A stretch of DNA of 64,000 nt from an uncultured Eubacterium sp. (GTDB lineage Bacteria; Bacillota; Clostridia; Lachnospirales; Lachnospiraceae). The stretch lies in contig URYE01000001.1 in assembly GCA_900551945.1 (NCBI GenBank), forward strand, positions 75,834-139,833. The letters run 5' to 3'. Positions 44,357 through 52,925 of the stretch are shown one piece after another. The position numbers were made by a program, and so were the translations under genes. The first letter of the stretch is position 1; the number at the start of each line of letters is the position of its first letter. Under the pieces are notes generated by a model that saw only the letters and a list, made by a program, of their open reading frames with translations, was not told the origin of the DNA and did no database searches.

Positions 44357-45679
44357 ATGTATCACGATTTGACAAAGGGAAATATTTTAAAGTCACTTAT
44401 ATTTTTTGCGCTGCCTATGATGGTAGGAAATATTTTGCAACAATTTTATAATATAGCGGATACACTTATAGTAGGAAGAATATTAGGGGAAAATGCACTG
44501 GCAGCAGTTGGTTCAGCATATACTCTGATGACATTTTTAACATCAATATTTTTAGGCTTAAGTCTTGGTTCGGGTGCAGTATTTTCTATATATCAAGGAA
44601 AAGGCGATAAGAGAGCATTAAGAGTGTCGATAGGTCACGCATTTTTCTTAATAATCGCAGTAACTGTTGTAATAAATGTTATCGTTTATATTTTCATCAA
44701 TCAAATACTTGTGTTTTTAAGAGTGCCAGATAATGTGTTGGGTGGCATGAAAGAATATTTAATTGTGATATTTGCAGGAATTATAGCAACATTTGTGTAT
44801 AATTTTTTCGCTTGCCTTTTAAGAGCAATAGGAAATTCCACAATTCCGTTAGTGTTTCTTGGCGTATCAGCAGTTATTAATATTGGGTTAGATATTCTAT
44901 TTGTTGCCGTATTAAGTTTTGGAATATCGGGAGCTGCATTTGCAACAGTGCTTGCGCAGTACATATCAGCACTAGGCATTGCTATATATTTTATAAATAA
45001 GTGTAAAGCTATTATTCCAAAGGGTGACGAATTGAAGTTTGATAAAAATGTTTTGAAAGAAATTTTAAATCTTTCGTCAATGACTTGTATACAACAATCT
45101 ATTATGAATTTTGGAATACTTATGGTGCAAGGGCTTGTCAATAGCTTTGGTTCAACGATTATGGCAGCTTTTGCGGCAGCAGTTAAAATAGATACATTTG
45201 CATATCTCCCAGTTCAAGATTTTGGAAATGCGTATTCAACATTTATTGCACAAAATTACGGTGCAAAGAATTACAAGCGAATAAAAGAAGGGACAAAAAA
45301 ATCATTTGCCATTAGTATTATTTTTGGCGTGATTATATCAGCAGTAGTTGTGCTAATGGCAGAACCATTGATGAAAATATTTGTTGGCAGTAATCAAATG
45401 TCAGTAGTGTTAGCAGGTGTTAAATATCTTCGTATAGAAGGCGCATTTTATTTTGCGATAGGGTGTTTATTCTTGTTGTATGGCTATTACAGAGCTATTA
45501 AATGCGCTGAAATGTCAGTTGTACTTACTGTTATATCACTTGGTATGAGAGTGTTGTTAGCTTATGTGCTGTCAGCTTATATTGGAGAAGTTGGTATATG
45601 GTTATCAATTCCGATTGGTTGGATACTAGCTGATATTACAGGATTACTTTATATGAAGTTTGGAAAAATAAAGTTATAA
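44357..45679 (+). CDS. MATE-family multidrug/metabolite efflux protein
   Basis: About 440 residues with twelve hydrophobic helices in two repeats. The N-terminal signature ILKSLIFFALPMMVGNILQQ, then FYNIADTLIVGRILGENALA, is characteristic of the DinF/NorM-like clostridial MATE group. It exports cationic compounds using a Na+ or H+ gradient. I prefer the ATG (GAGGTGAT lies 11 bases upstream) over the in-frame GTG five codons earlier, which overlaps that ribosome site. The 333-base gap before it holds one arm of a small repeat (base 44108) and nothing else clear. Confidence 0.9.
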   Translation: MYHDLTKGNILKSLIFFALPMMVGNILQQFYNIADTLIVGRILGENALAAVGSAYTLMTFLTSIFLGLSLGSGAVFSIYQGKGDKRALRVSIGHAFFLIIAVTVVINVIVYIFINQILVFLRVPDNVLGGMKEYLIVIFAGIIATFVYNFFACLLRAIGNSTIPLVFLGVSAVINIGLDILFVAVLSFGISGAAFATVLAQYISALGIAIYFINKCKAIIPKGDELKFDKNVLKEILNLSSMTCIQQSIMNFGILMVQGLVNSFGSTIMAAFAAAVKIDTFAYLPVQDFGNAYSTFIAQNYGAKNYKRIKEGTKKSFAISIIFGVIISAVVVLMAEPLMKIFVGSNQMSVVLAGVKYLRIEGAFYFAIGCLFLLYGYYRAIKCAEMSVVLTVISLGMRVLLAYVLSAYIGEVGIWLSIPIGWILADITGLLYMKFGKIKL

Positions 45680-45690
45680 GGATTTTAGTT

Positions 45691-46542
45691 ATGAAAAATA
45701 TTAGTGATATTCAAGATAGTTTGCAATATATAATTTTTGCTTTTAAAAATAAAATCGCTGATAGTGATATCGAATTATTTAAGGAAAATATTGGCTTATT
45801 AAAGTATAAGTTTCTTGATATTAGTGAATTTGATACATTTGATGAATGTAAATGCAATAATATTTTAAAAAATGCTGTTACTGTCACAGATAATGAAATG
45901 CTTACTATTAAAAATGGAGATTTAAGTCAATCTGCTATATTGGGAGTTGGACTTGATTATTGTGGAAATGCTCCATTTATTACGGAAAGTCTTTTAAGCA
46001 CAGACGAGAATTATTTGTTGCTTGTATATGCAAGAAAACACAAACTTCCTGTAATTATAGGGGAAACAAAACGTTTGCTTATTCGTGAAATGTCAATGAG
46101 TGATTTAGATATTTTATATGAATTGTATGACAGTTTAAAAGATTGTCCTTATATAGAGCAGTTGTATGAAAGAAGTGAAGAAGAAGAGTTTTCCAGAAAA
46201 TATATTGAAAATATGTATGGTTTTTACAACTATGGGCTGTGGCTTGTCTTTTTAAAGGATACTAATAAGCTGATAGGAAGGGCGGGGATAGAGCATAGGG
46301 AGATTGATGGAGAAATGTGCCATGAGATAGGGTATTTAATAGACAAAAAATATCAGCGCAACCACTATGCGTTAGAAGCTTGTAAGTTTATAGTAGATTA
46401 TGCGTTTGAAGAAGTAGGAGTAAGCTCTTTAGTTGCCTGCATTAATAAAAATAATACGCCATCAATAAAGCTTGTTAAGAATTTAGGATTTAGTGAGTAT
46501 AAGACAGTAGGAGAAGATGTATTGTATAGAAAATGTATATGA
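45691..46542 (+). CDS. GNAT acetyltransferase with extra N-terminal domain
   Basis: A 283-residue protein. Residues about 125-283 form a GNAT domain of the RimJ/RimL type: LLIREMSMSDLDILYELYD, CHEIGYLIDKKYQRNHYALEAC for acetyl-CoA binding, and CINKNNTPSIKLVKNLGF near the end. The first 120 residues form a separate alpha/beta domain containing TVTDNEMLTIKNGDLSQSA, possibly a HAD-like or regulatory remnant, which I do not recognise. It begins 11 bases after the MATE gene and is probably co-transcribed, so the pair may handle the same toxic compound; this is inference. Confidence 0.8.
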   Translation: MKNISDIQDSLQYIIFAFKNKIADSDIELFKENIGLLKYKFLDISEFDTFDECKCNNILKNAVTVTDNEMLTIKNGDLSQSAILGVGLDYCGNAPFITESLLSTDENYLLLVYARKHKLPVIIGETKRLLIREMSMSDLDILYELYDSLKDCPYIEQLYERSEEEEFSRKYIENMYGFYNYGLWLVFLKDTNKLIGRAGIEHREIDGEMCHEIGYLIDKKYQRNHYALEACKFIVDYAFEEVGVSSLVACINKNNTPSIKLVKNLGFSEYKTVGEDVLYRKCI

Positions 46543-46644
46543 TAAAATGATATTTTTATATATACTGTTATGCAATATAGGTATAGAAGCCCTTGATATA
46601 TGCGACTTTACGGGTGAGTTTCTAGCACATTTTTGACAGAAAAA

Positions 46645-46695
46645 AGTATTCCATATTCATCGCTCTTTTAATAAAAGTAGTGGATATGGAATACT
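46645..46695 (-). terminator. Terminator on the minus strand after the permease remnant
   Basis: AGTATTCCATAT pairs exactly with ATATGGAATACT, and weaker pairing continues inward. On the minus strand the stem is followed by TTTTTT. It probably once ended the operon that began with the YtrA-type regulator. Confidence 0.75.
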
Positions 46696-46706
46696 AATAT
46701 TTTAAA

Positions 46707-46877
46707 TTATTCAAGGTTTAATTTGTTTTTCATAAAATAAACTGAGATAAAATACAATGCGATTGATATTAAAACTAATAAAATTGCTTGTGAAATAAGT
46801 ATGTTGTTTAAAAATTCTAGTCCTATTTCAGCAGAAAATAAATCAGTGATATTACCATGTGTTAATAAAAATTCTCC
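46707..46877 (-). pseudogene. C-terminal remnant of a membrane transporter permease
   Basis: The minus strand reads about 56 residues without a usable start, from GEFLLTHGNITDLFSAEIG to a hydrophobic helix (QAILLVLISIALYFISVYF) and a final MKNKLNLE before the stop. This looks like the last helix of an ABC-2-type permease. It lies just downstream of the YtrA-type regulator, which normally heads an ABC transporter operon, and just before a terminator. The ATPase and most of the permease appear deleted. Conserved family motifs are not visible in so short a piece. Confidence 0.55.
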
Positions 46878-46950
46878 TTTTTATTTTATAAACATATTAT
46901 ATGACCTTTCAACTCATTTATCTACTTTTTTAGGTACTTAACAAATCCTC

Positions 46951-47319
46951 CTATTTATTATTTTTTAAATAATCGTTTAAATAGTTAAGTGTCTCGTTAG
47001 GTTCAATACCTAATTTTTTCATATTCTCAACAAATTGTTCGATGTATTGTTGTTGTAATTCTTTTTTTAAGTTTGACATAACTTCACCGCCTTCTGAAAT
47101 AAATCTGCCTGATGTCCTTTGTGAGTAGACAATTCCTTGTCTTTCTAGCTCGGTCATAGCTTTTTGCATTGTGTTAGGATTGACACCAGCTTCTAGTGCA
47201 AGCTCTCTAACTGACTTTAATTTTTCTTTTGGTTTTAATTCGCCTGACGCAATCTTAGCTTTAATAATATCTATGATTTGTAAATATATTGGCATATCAT
47301 CATTAAATTCCCAATTCAT
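46951..47319 (-). CDS. GntR-family regulator, YtrA subfamily
   Basis: A 122-residue repressor. The winged helix reads DMPIYLQIIDIIKAKIASGE, then LRSVREL-like KLKSVRELALEAGVNPNTMQ and GIVYSQRTSGRFI. The short helical C-terminal dimerisation tail (about 50 residues) defines the YtrA group. Such regulators repress an adjacent ABC transporter operon in response to cell-wall-active compounds. Here the transporter is reduced to a remnant, so the regulator may be an orphan. GAAAGGGC precedes the ATG. Confidence 0.9.
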   Translation of the reverse strand: MNWEFNDDMPIYLQIIDIIKAKIASGELKPKEKLKSVRELALEAGVNPNTMQKAMTELERQGIVYSQRTSGRFISEGGEVMSNLKKELQQQYIEQFVENMKKLGIEPNETLNYLNDYLKNNK

Positions 47320-47345
47320 ATAACACGCCCTTTCGTTATTAATAA

Positions 47346-47422
47346 TTGCAATACTAAATATTGCAAATTGTATTATTGCCTTAGTACAATAGTATAATAA
47401 TACGCATATATATTTTTGTCAA
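47346..47422 (-). promoter_or_regulatory. Promoter and operator-like dyads of the YtrA-type regulator
   Basis: On the minus strand a strong promoter, TTGACA (47417-47422) and TATTAT (47394-47399), has a 17-base spacing. Downstream lie two dyads: ATTGTA facing TACAAT, and an exact 8-base palindrome TTGCAATA facing TATTGCAA with a 5-base centre (47346-47366). Autorepression by the GntR-type protein is a reasonable inference. Confidence 0.7.
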
Positions 47423-47452
47423 CCTGATTTTTAATTTGAGTTTTTGTGTAAT

Positions 47453-47502
47453 GGTATAAAAATAAGCACCTATTCAACTTCTAATGTGAATAGGTGCTTA
47501 TA
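47453..47502 (-). terminator. Terminator of the single-helix membrane protein gene
   Basis: ATAAGCACCTATTCA pairs exactly with TGAATAGGTGCTTAT; TTATTTTTAT follows on the minus strand. Between it and the gene end lies a diverged copy of the CGAGCCAAAG-type block (near base 47525). Confidence 0.85.
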
Positions 47503-47603
47503 TATAATATTTTTATTTGTGCGGGCAACGAGTTAAAGTCTGTACTTACGACTGAGCAACTATCTTTATAGCCTGAAAAACTCTCAGAGTGTGTTTCGTA
47601 TGA

Positions 47604-48284
47604 TTATAAGTCGAACGCAAAACGTATAAAGGCGATTGCATTTTCTCTATTTTCGGCAGACACTACTACGCCATAACAAGGTTCGTCCATAGTGAAGTCA
47701 GTGTCTTTTTTTATCTTAGTGTCAGAAAGATTAACAGCGATAGGAATTCGTGTTCCATCTTTTTTTGTATAGTAGATAATATAATCTTTGACTTTTTCAA
47801 GCTCGCTTTCTGTAAGAATTTCTCTTAAATCTTCTAAAAATGGTTCTTCATCTGTAGAAAAATAGTCAATGTAATCGGTAGAAGCCATATATCCATCTAC
47901 TGAATGAGTAGAAGCAAGGGTATAAATCTTAGTCTGGCTTACATAGCTTTCTTGGTCAAGGTCTTTTTGAATAAGTGAGTAGTTGTAATCACATACAACT
48001 CTATGCTTATTGTTATCAATACCTAAATATGTAGCAAAGTTTTGTGTGATGTAATCTGAACGGTCGTCATAACCTGTCATTTTGCCATCAACAACAATTA
48101 TATTACATTCAGCAGTATAATCGTTTCTTCTGTAAGCATTAATAAATGTAGCAACAGTTACAATAACTATTACAAGGGCTAACATATAGTATTTATAATA
48201 TCCAAAGATATATTCTACTTTTTGCCCAAAAGAAAGTTCCTTAAAGGAAGTTTTTTGTTCTTTTGCAGTATTTTTTTTAAACAT
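47604..48284 (-). CDS. Single-helix membrane protein of unknown function
   Basis: About 226 residues; no family recognised. A short basic cytoplasmic N-terminus (FKELSFGQKVEYIFGYYKYY) precedes one transmembrane helix (about residues 34-54). An extracellular alpha/beta domain of about 170 residues ends at the C-terminus (NAIAFIRFAFDL). The longest frame starts five codons earlier, but that ATG forms part of ATGGAGG; the next ATG has GGAGG 5 bases upstream. It is divergently placed from the YesL-like gene, which hints at a shared context. Confidence 0.7.
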   Translation of the reverse strand: MFKKNTAKEQKTSFKELSFGQKVEYIFGYYKYYMLALVIVIVTVATFINAYRRNDYTAECNIIVVDGKMTGYDDRSDYITQNFATYLGIDNNKHRVVCDYNYSLIQKDLDQESYVSQTKIYTLASTHSVDGYMASTDYIDYFSTDEEPFLEDLREILTESELEKVKDYIIYYTKKDGTRIPIAVNLSDTKIKKDTDFTMDEPCYGVVVSAENRENAIAFIRFAFDL

Positions 48285-48515
48285 AGCCACCTCCATCATT
48301 AAATTTAAAAATATTGTTTAAGTTTAACATAATTTTTTTCAAAAAAAAGTGCTTTTAGAAACATTTTATAATTATATGGTAAAATTTCTTTGCTTTTTTA
48401 GCATATTGCCATTATAATCATATAAGTTGGATTAATAAATATTAAGTAATGATTACGGTTAATTTAAAATATATCTATGATGTATTTGCTTGTAATCAAA
48501 TAAATGGAGGAGAAT

Positions 48516-49202
48516 ATGGGATTTTTTAGCATAGATGGAAAGTTCTTTAGAGGGCTTACTAAAGCTGGTGACTTTTTCATTCTTGGAGTTTTAGGTATTG
48601 TATTTTCAATTCCTATAGTAACAATAGGTCCTACACTTACAGCAGTATATTATGTAGCATTGAAGCTTGTGCGAGATGAAGAAGGGTATGTGTTTAAGAG
48701 CTTTATCAAGGCTTGGAAAAGTAATTTTAAACAAGCATTTATTATTGAGCTTGTAATAGCTATACTTGGCATACTTTTTGCAGTAGATGTAAGAACATGT
48801 TATTTATGGATGCACGATGATGGAAGTAATGCAGCCAAACTTATAATGTTTGCTGTGTTTGGACTTATACTTGTGCTTATGGCAGTATCAATATATGTAT
48901 TCCCAGTGCTTGCTAAGTTTGACAATACAGTAAAGGAAACACTTAAAAATGCTTTAGTGCTTTGTATGCACCACTTACCACAGACAATAATAATGCTTAT
49001 TATAAATTGTGGGCTTATATATTTTTCAATGACATATTTTACTGCTTTTATAGTAACTATTCCTATTATTTTTTATGTTAATTCATTTATCTTATCAAGA
49101 ATATTGCAGCAGTATGTTGGAAAAGAAGATAATAGTGAAGTTGTAAGTGATGATGAAAGCACAGTTGAAAGTATAGAACAGACAGAACTAGAAAATAAAT
49201 AA
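48516..49202 (+). CDS. YesL-like DUF624 membrane protein
   Basis: About 228 residues with five to six hydrophobic helices. The N-terminal pattern FFRGLTKAGDFFILGVLGI and the motif IGPTLTAVYYVALKLVRDEEG with YVFKSFIKAWKSNFKQA are typical of DUF624/YesL, often found with sugar ABC transporters in Bacillus and clostridia. An acidic C-terminal tail follows. AATGGAGGAGAAT precedes the chosen ATG; the longest frame starts four codons earlier inside that site. The function is unproven, and no sugar transporter is adjacent here. Confidence 0.82.
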   Translation: MGFFSIDGKFFRGLTKAGDFFILGVLGIVFSIPIVTIGPTLTAVYYVALKLVRDEEGYVFKSFIKAWKSNFKQAFIIELVIAILGILFAVDVRTCYLWMHDDGSNAAKLIMFAVFGLILVLMAVSIYVFPVLAKFDNTVKETLKNALVLCMHHLPQTIIMLIINCGLIYFSMTYFTAFIVTIPIIFYVNSFILSRILQQYVGKEDNSEVVSDDESTVESIEQTELENK

Positions 49203-49219
49203 TTTAATAACTTGTGAAA

Positions 49220-49376
49220 GATATCAGTATTAGATAAATCATTCACACACCAGTAAAAGTACAATTGTCTATATTTATATGCCATTATCGAACAAGTATG
49301 TTCGCTACTGGTCATACAAATATAGACAATTATTCTTTTAATGGTGAATTTCATTGATTTATCTAATACCGATATC
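49220..49376 (+). repeat. Palindromic intergenic element between convergent genes
   Basis: The outer stem GATATCAGTATTAGATAAAT faces ATTTATCTAATACCGATATC with one mismatch. The conserved CACACCAGTAAAAGTACA block is present. The inner stem AATTGTCTATATTTATATG faces CATACAAATATAGACAATT. The tip is CGAACA AGTA TGTTCG. Confidence 0.85.
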
Positions 49377-49439
49377 TTAGGAAGATTATTGAAATTAAAA
49401 AGAATTGGGATTTAAAAAATTAGTTGTAAAAATAAAGTG

Positions 49440-49564
49440 AGCTGGATAAGGATGGGTAGTTTCTTATCCAGCTATATATATCTGTACGGTTATGGAGATA
49501 CAGATATCGAAAATTATATACAAAAATGGGATAACCGACAGAATGATACCTGCCAGTTATCCCC
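49440..49564. other. Three consecutive hairpins downstream of the PII gene
   Basis: AGCTGGATAAG pairs exactly with CTTATCCAGCT. ATCTGTA pairs with TACAGAT. GGGATAAC pairs with GTTATCCC around a 20-base loop. None is followed by a convincing T run on the plus strand. They fill the gap between the palindromic element and the end of the PII gene. Confidence 0.55.
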
Positions 49565-49590
49565 GTTGATAACAAAAATAAAATATAAAA

Positions 49591-49935
49591 TTATAATGCG
49601 TCAATGCCACGTTCACCGGTACGGATACGAACAGCATCGCAAACATCGTAAATAAAAATCTTACCATCACCATAATTGCCTGTATTAATATTGTCAATAA
49701 CAAGGTCAATAATATGTTCGGCAACGTCATCGCCAACTATAGTTTCAACTTTGACTTTTGGAAGAAGATTGCCATTTCCACCAAAATCTACACCGCTATA
49801 TGATTGTTTGTGACCTTTTTGAAGACCATATCCCATAATATTTGAAATCATAAGACCATGTGCATCACAGGAATTAAGTATTTCTTTTAAGTCGTCTAGC
49901 TTTTCAGGTCGTATAATAATTTCCAACTTTTTCAT
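49591..49935 (-). CDS. PII-family nitrogen regulatory protein with altered T-loop
   Basis: A 114-residue PII-like trimeric signal protein that binds ATP/ADP and 2-oxoglutarate. Family motifs are KKLEIIIRPEKLDDLKEIL, GYGLQKGH, LPKVKVETIV, GDGKIFIYDV and RIRTGERG. The T-loop reads YSGVDFGGNGNLLPK. Compared with E. coli GlnB it is two residues longer, and the uridylylated Tyr51 is replaced by Phe. No amtB or nif gene adjoins it. GAAAGGA precedes the chosen ATG; the 16-codon extension lacks a site. Confidence 0.88.
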   Translation of the reverse strand: MKKLEIIIRPEKLDDLKEILNSCDAHGLMISNIMGYGLQKGHKQSYSGVDFGGNGNLLPKVKVETIVGDDVAEHIIDLVIDNINTGNYGDGKIFIYDVCDAVRIRTGERGIDAL

Positions 49936-50219
49936 AAATAAGTCCTTTCGTCTGCCAAAACAAAATGTTTTATAAAATAGCAACTGACAAAATTAATAAT
50001 AATCTAAATCCTGAACTGACTTATTGTTTTTAGCAATAAAAGCAAGGATTTCTTGATAATGTAAAACTAATCTAATAAATATTATGGCTATATTTTATAC
50101 TGATTAATCACTTGTTGTCAATTTATCTTGATTAGAAACAAAGAAAATAAACTCAAAACATATAAAAGGTTTTGTTGTGTAATCAAAATACTTAATATTT
50201 TAGTAGTTTTTATTTATTA

Positions 50220-50816
50220 TTATTTTCTTTTCTTATTATTAATAGCACTTGTATCCATTCTTTCGGTTGGAATACCGTCCATATATAATTGCTTACAAGC
50301 TGTAAGCACTTGTGAGCAGTAGTATATTCCACATATTGCAACGATAGCTTGTACAATTAATGCCGCAATAGAAATATTTGACATAAATGCTATATAATGA
50401 ACAAATATAAGCACACCAAATAACGCCCAAGTTACACGAAGTGAACGTGTTGTGGCAGATTTGTCTTGAAACTTAGCTTCAAGTATAAGTGCTTCTGAAA
50501 AATAATATGTAAAATATATTGTAAATATTGTTGAAAATGCAGATACTACAGTTGTCGCAGTAGAAGCAGTTTCGCCCCAGTCAATAAGGTTAGCACCTTG
50601 ACAGCCAATAGAAACTAAAAGTCCAATAAATGCCATGTTACGAGATTTCTTAAACATTACGTTTCTTATTGCTAGTGGAAGTATGCCAACAATTATAAGA
50701 ATATATCCAACTATATCTGAACATACATCAACTGTTGCATTGCCGATTTTGATATTAAACTGAAGAATAAGCAGTATAATACCAGCAAGAATAAGTGAAA
50801 TATTTTTTTTATTCAT
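50220..50816 (-). CDS. Polytopic membrane protein of unknown function
   Basis: A 198-residue protein with about six hydrophobic segments (residues 7-24, 32-50, 62-78, 88-106, 128-146, 150-168), no recognised family. The N-terminus MNKKNISLILAGIILL and the segment VDVCSDIVGYILIIVG recall small clostridial integral membrane proteins. GGAG lies before the ATG. The stretch between this gene and the PII start holds no other convincing gene. Confidence 0.7.
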   Translation of the reverse strand: MNKKNISLILAGIILLILQFNIKIGNATVDVCSDIVGYILIIVGILPLAIRNVMFKKSRNMAFIGLLVSIGCQGANLIDWGETASTATTVVSAFSTIFTIYFTYYFSEALILEAKFQDKSATTRSLRVTWALFGVLIFVHYIAFMSNISIAALIVQAIVAICGIYYCSQVLTACKQLYMDGIPTERMDTSAINNKKRK

Positions 50817-50959
50817 ATAATCTCCATTCTGAGCGGTAATATGTTTTTTTGGTTGTTTTCGCTCATAAACACAATAACCATATTGGATATATTTTAATGG
50901 AAATATATAAAGGGGTCAACTCAAAAACGGTATTTTAGAGAAATTTAATTTGCCAATTA

Positions 50960-50988
50960 TTGAGATTAAATATCGGTTGTGATAAAAT
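50960..50988 (+). promoter_or_regulatory. Probable promoter of the DUF2156 gene
   Basis: TTGAGA and TAAAAT are separated by 17 bases, about 115 bases before the start codon. Nothing else is seen in this 285-base gap. Confidence 0.5.
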
Positions 50989-51101
50989 TATCGAAAATAT
51001 ATCAACTAATTATTAAACATATTGGAATAATCGGAAAAGATTATTAAGTATTAATTTAAAATTATTTTGATTTTTAATTTGGCTTAGAAAGAGGATTTAC
51101 T

Positions 51102-51998
51102 ATGCTTGAATGGGTATCACCTGCAATGCAGGACGAAAAGTGGATAACAAGTATTGTAAACAAAGCAAAAAGTATGGGAAGTGATGTATCATTTGCTAAT
51201 TTATATTTGCTTCGTGATAAATACGATATACAGATAACTCAATATAGAGATTTTTTAATAAGACATTATAACGGATATTTTGGTAGGGCAGGATATACAT
51301 TTCCGTTAGGAAGTGGTGATATTGACAAGGCATTACAAAAGATAGAAGCTGATGCTAAAAGAAGAAATGAAAAGCTGCAATTTACACTTCTAACAGAAGA
51401 ACAAAAGGATATGTTAGAAGAATATATGCCGAATAGATTTACATTTACTTGTAATGCGGGGGACAGTGATTATATTTATTTACAAGAAGAATTAGCAAAG
51501 CTTCCGGGAAAAGCATTTCATAAAAAGAAGAACCATGTGTCAAAGTTTATGAGAACGTATCCGAATTATGAATTTTGTGAGATAGGAAAATGTAGTCTTG
51601 AAGATGCAAGTTTTGTTGAAGATGCTTGGTATAATGAACATTTGCAAAGTGAAGATACTTCTGCATTAAAGGAATATAAGGCTATCAAAGAAGCACTTGA
51701 TAACTTTGACGATTTGGAGCTTATGGGCGGAATACTCTATGTAAATAATATTCCTGTTGCTATGACTATTGCTTCTAAGATTTCAGAAAATGTGTGTGAT
51801 GTGCATTTTGAAAAGGCGATTGGTGAGTATGCCATAAATGGAGCTTATGCGGCTATTAATAAGATGTTTTGTGAAAGGTTGGAACAGTTTACGTTTATTA
51901 ATAGGGAAGAGGATATTGGAATAGATGGGCTTAGAAAGGCGAAAATGTCATATAGACCTAAAATTATTTTGAAAAAATATAATGCGATAGAAATGTAA
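51102..51998 (+). CDS. DUF2156 protein (phosphatidylglycerol lysyltransferase-like domain)
   Basis: A 298-residue soluble protein made of two GNAT-like halves. The pattern DVSFANLYLLRDKYDIQI, then KAFHKKKNHVSKFMRTYPNY, VNNIPVAMTIASKIS and FINREEDIGIDGLRKAKMSY matches clostridial DUF2156, related to the aminoacyl-lipid synthase catalytic domain of MprF. It has no membrane helices, so it probably acts on a soluble or peripheral acceptor. The substrate is unknown. GAGGA precedes the ATG. Confidence 0.88.
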   Translation: MLEWVSPAMQDEKWITSIVNKAKSMGSDVSFANLYLLRDKYDIQITQYRDFLIRHYNGYFGRAGYTFPLGSGDIDKALQKIEADAKRRNEKLQFTLLTEEQKDMLEEYMPNRFTFTCNAGDSDYIYLQEELAKLPGKAFHKKKNHVSKFMRTYPNYEFCEIGKCSLEDASFVEDAWYNEHLQSEDTSALKEYKAIKEALDNFDDLELMGGILYVNNIPVAMTIASKISENVCDVHFEKAIGEYAINGAYAAINKMFCERLEQFTFINREEDIGIDGLRKAKMSYRPKIILKKYNAIEM

Positions 51999-52200
51999 AT
52001 TTGTGTTTTTAAATTTTGAAGATATCAGTAGTATATAAATAAACACACACCAGTAAAAGTACACTTTTTTGTATTTATATGCCACCGTCAAACAAGGGTG
52101 TTTGCTGTTGTCATACAAATTCAAAAAATTGTTCTTTTAATGGTGCATTTATTATTTATATACTACTGCTATCTTACGGGAGTTTTTATTTGCACAAATT
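51998..52200 (+). repeat. Palindromic intergenic element with extended arms
   Basis: Outermost AATTTGTG (51998) faces CACAAATT (ends 52200). The core from base 52021 has GATATCAGTAGTATATAAAT facing ATTTATATACTACTGCTATC. CACACCAGTAAAAGTACA faces TTCTTTTAATGGTGCATTTA. The tip is CAAACA AGGG TGTTTG, where both sides differ from the CGAACA/TGTTCG of other copies and still pair. Its left end begins right at the stop codon of the DUF2156 gene. Confidence 0.85.
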
Positions 52201-52337
52201 ATGAGGTGAAGGTTGTGGTTGTGTGAAATTGGTGACTGTTCTTATAGTTTGAGTAATTTGTGGAATGTGTTTATTGTTATATAAAATGTGAATTTTAAAA
52301 GGTTTTAATAAGATTGAGTGATTAAGGAGAGAGAAAG

Positions 52338-52850
52338 ATGTTATCTAAGGTTCTTGAAAAGAGTACGTGTGCTGAGTGTCGTTTTTGTTGTTCTTTTAGA
52401 AGATGTAGTTTGTGGGAAACTCCGTTATTTCCGAAGGAAACTATGGATAGCCTTGAGAAAGAGTATAAAGGGAATAATCCTGATATGAAGTTTAATAAGA
52501 GTATGTGTGATGGATATGAGTATGGTCAAATGGAGCTTATGTATAAGTATAAGACAGATGATGAACAAGAAGAAGCTAAGTGTGAATTTTTAGGTGAAAA
52601 GGGTTGTGTGTTAAGTGATAAAGATAAGCCATTTGACTGTAAAATATGGCCATTGCGCATTATGAAAAAAGGTGAAAAAACAGTTATTGCACTAACACCA
52701 ACTTGCCCAGCAATTAATAAACAGCCAATAGATGTTATGAAAAGTCTTGTACAAGATGGACTTGGTGACACAATATACGAATATTCAAAGACACATCCTT
52801 ATATAGTAAAAGAATACAAGGAAGGTTTTCCTATATTGAAAGAGTATTAA
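52338..52850 (+). CDS. YkgJ-type cysteine-cluster protein
   Basis: A 170-residue protein with the CxxCxxCC-like cluster TCAECRFCCSFRRC near the N-terminus. Further cysteines lie in KCEFLGEKGCVLSDKDKPFDC, then KIWPLR and TPTCPAIN. This fits the Fe-S/zinc cluster family UPF0153/YkgJ, whose members are often linked to protein or metal maturation; the function is unproven. AAGGAGA lies before the ATG. Confidence 0.82.
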   Translation: MLSKVLEKSTCAECRFCCSFRRCSLWETPLFPKETMDSLEKEYKGNNPDMKFNKSMCDGYEYGQMELMYKYKTDDEQEEAKCEFLGEKGCVLSDKDKPFDCKIWPLRIMKKGEKTVIALTPTCPAINKQPIDVMKSLVQDGLGDTIYEYSKTHPYIVKEYKEGFPILKEY

Positions 52851-52925
52851 TTAATTCTTGTACTATTATAATAAATATCTTAATTAGTTAATAAAGTATT
52901 TTTTTTAATACTTAAAGGAAATAAC

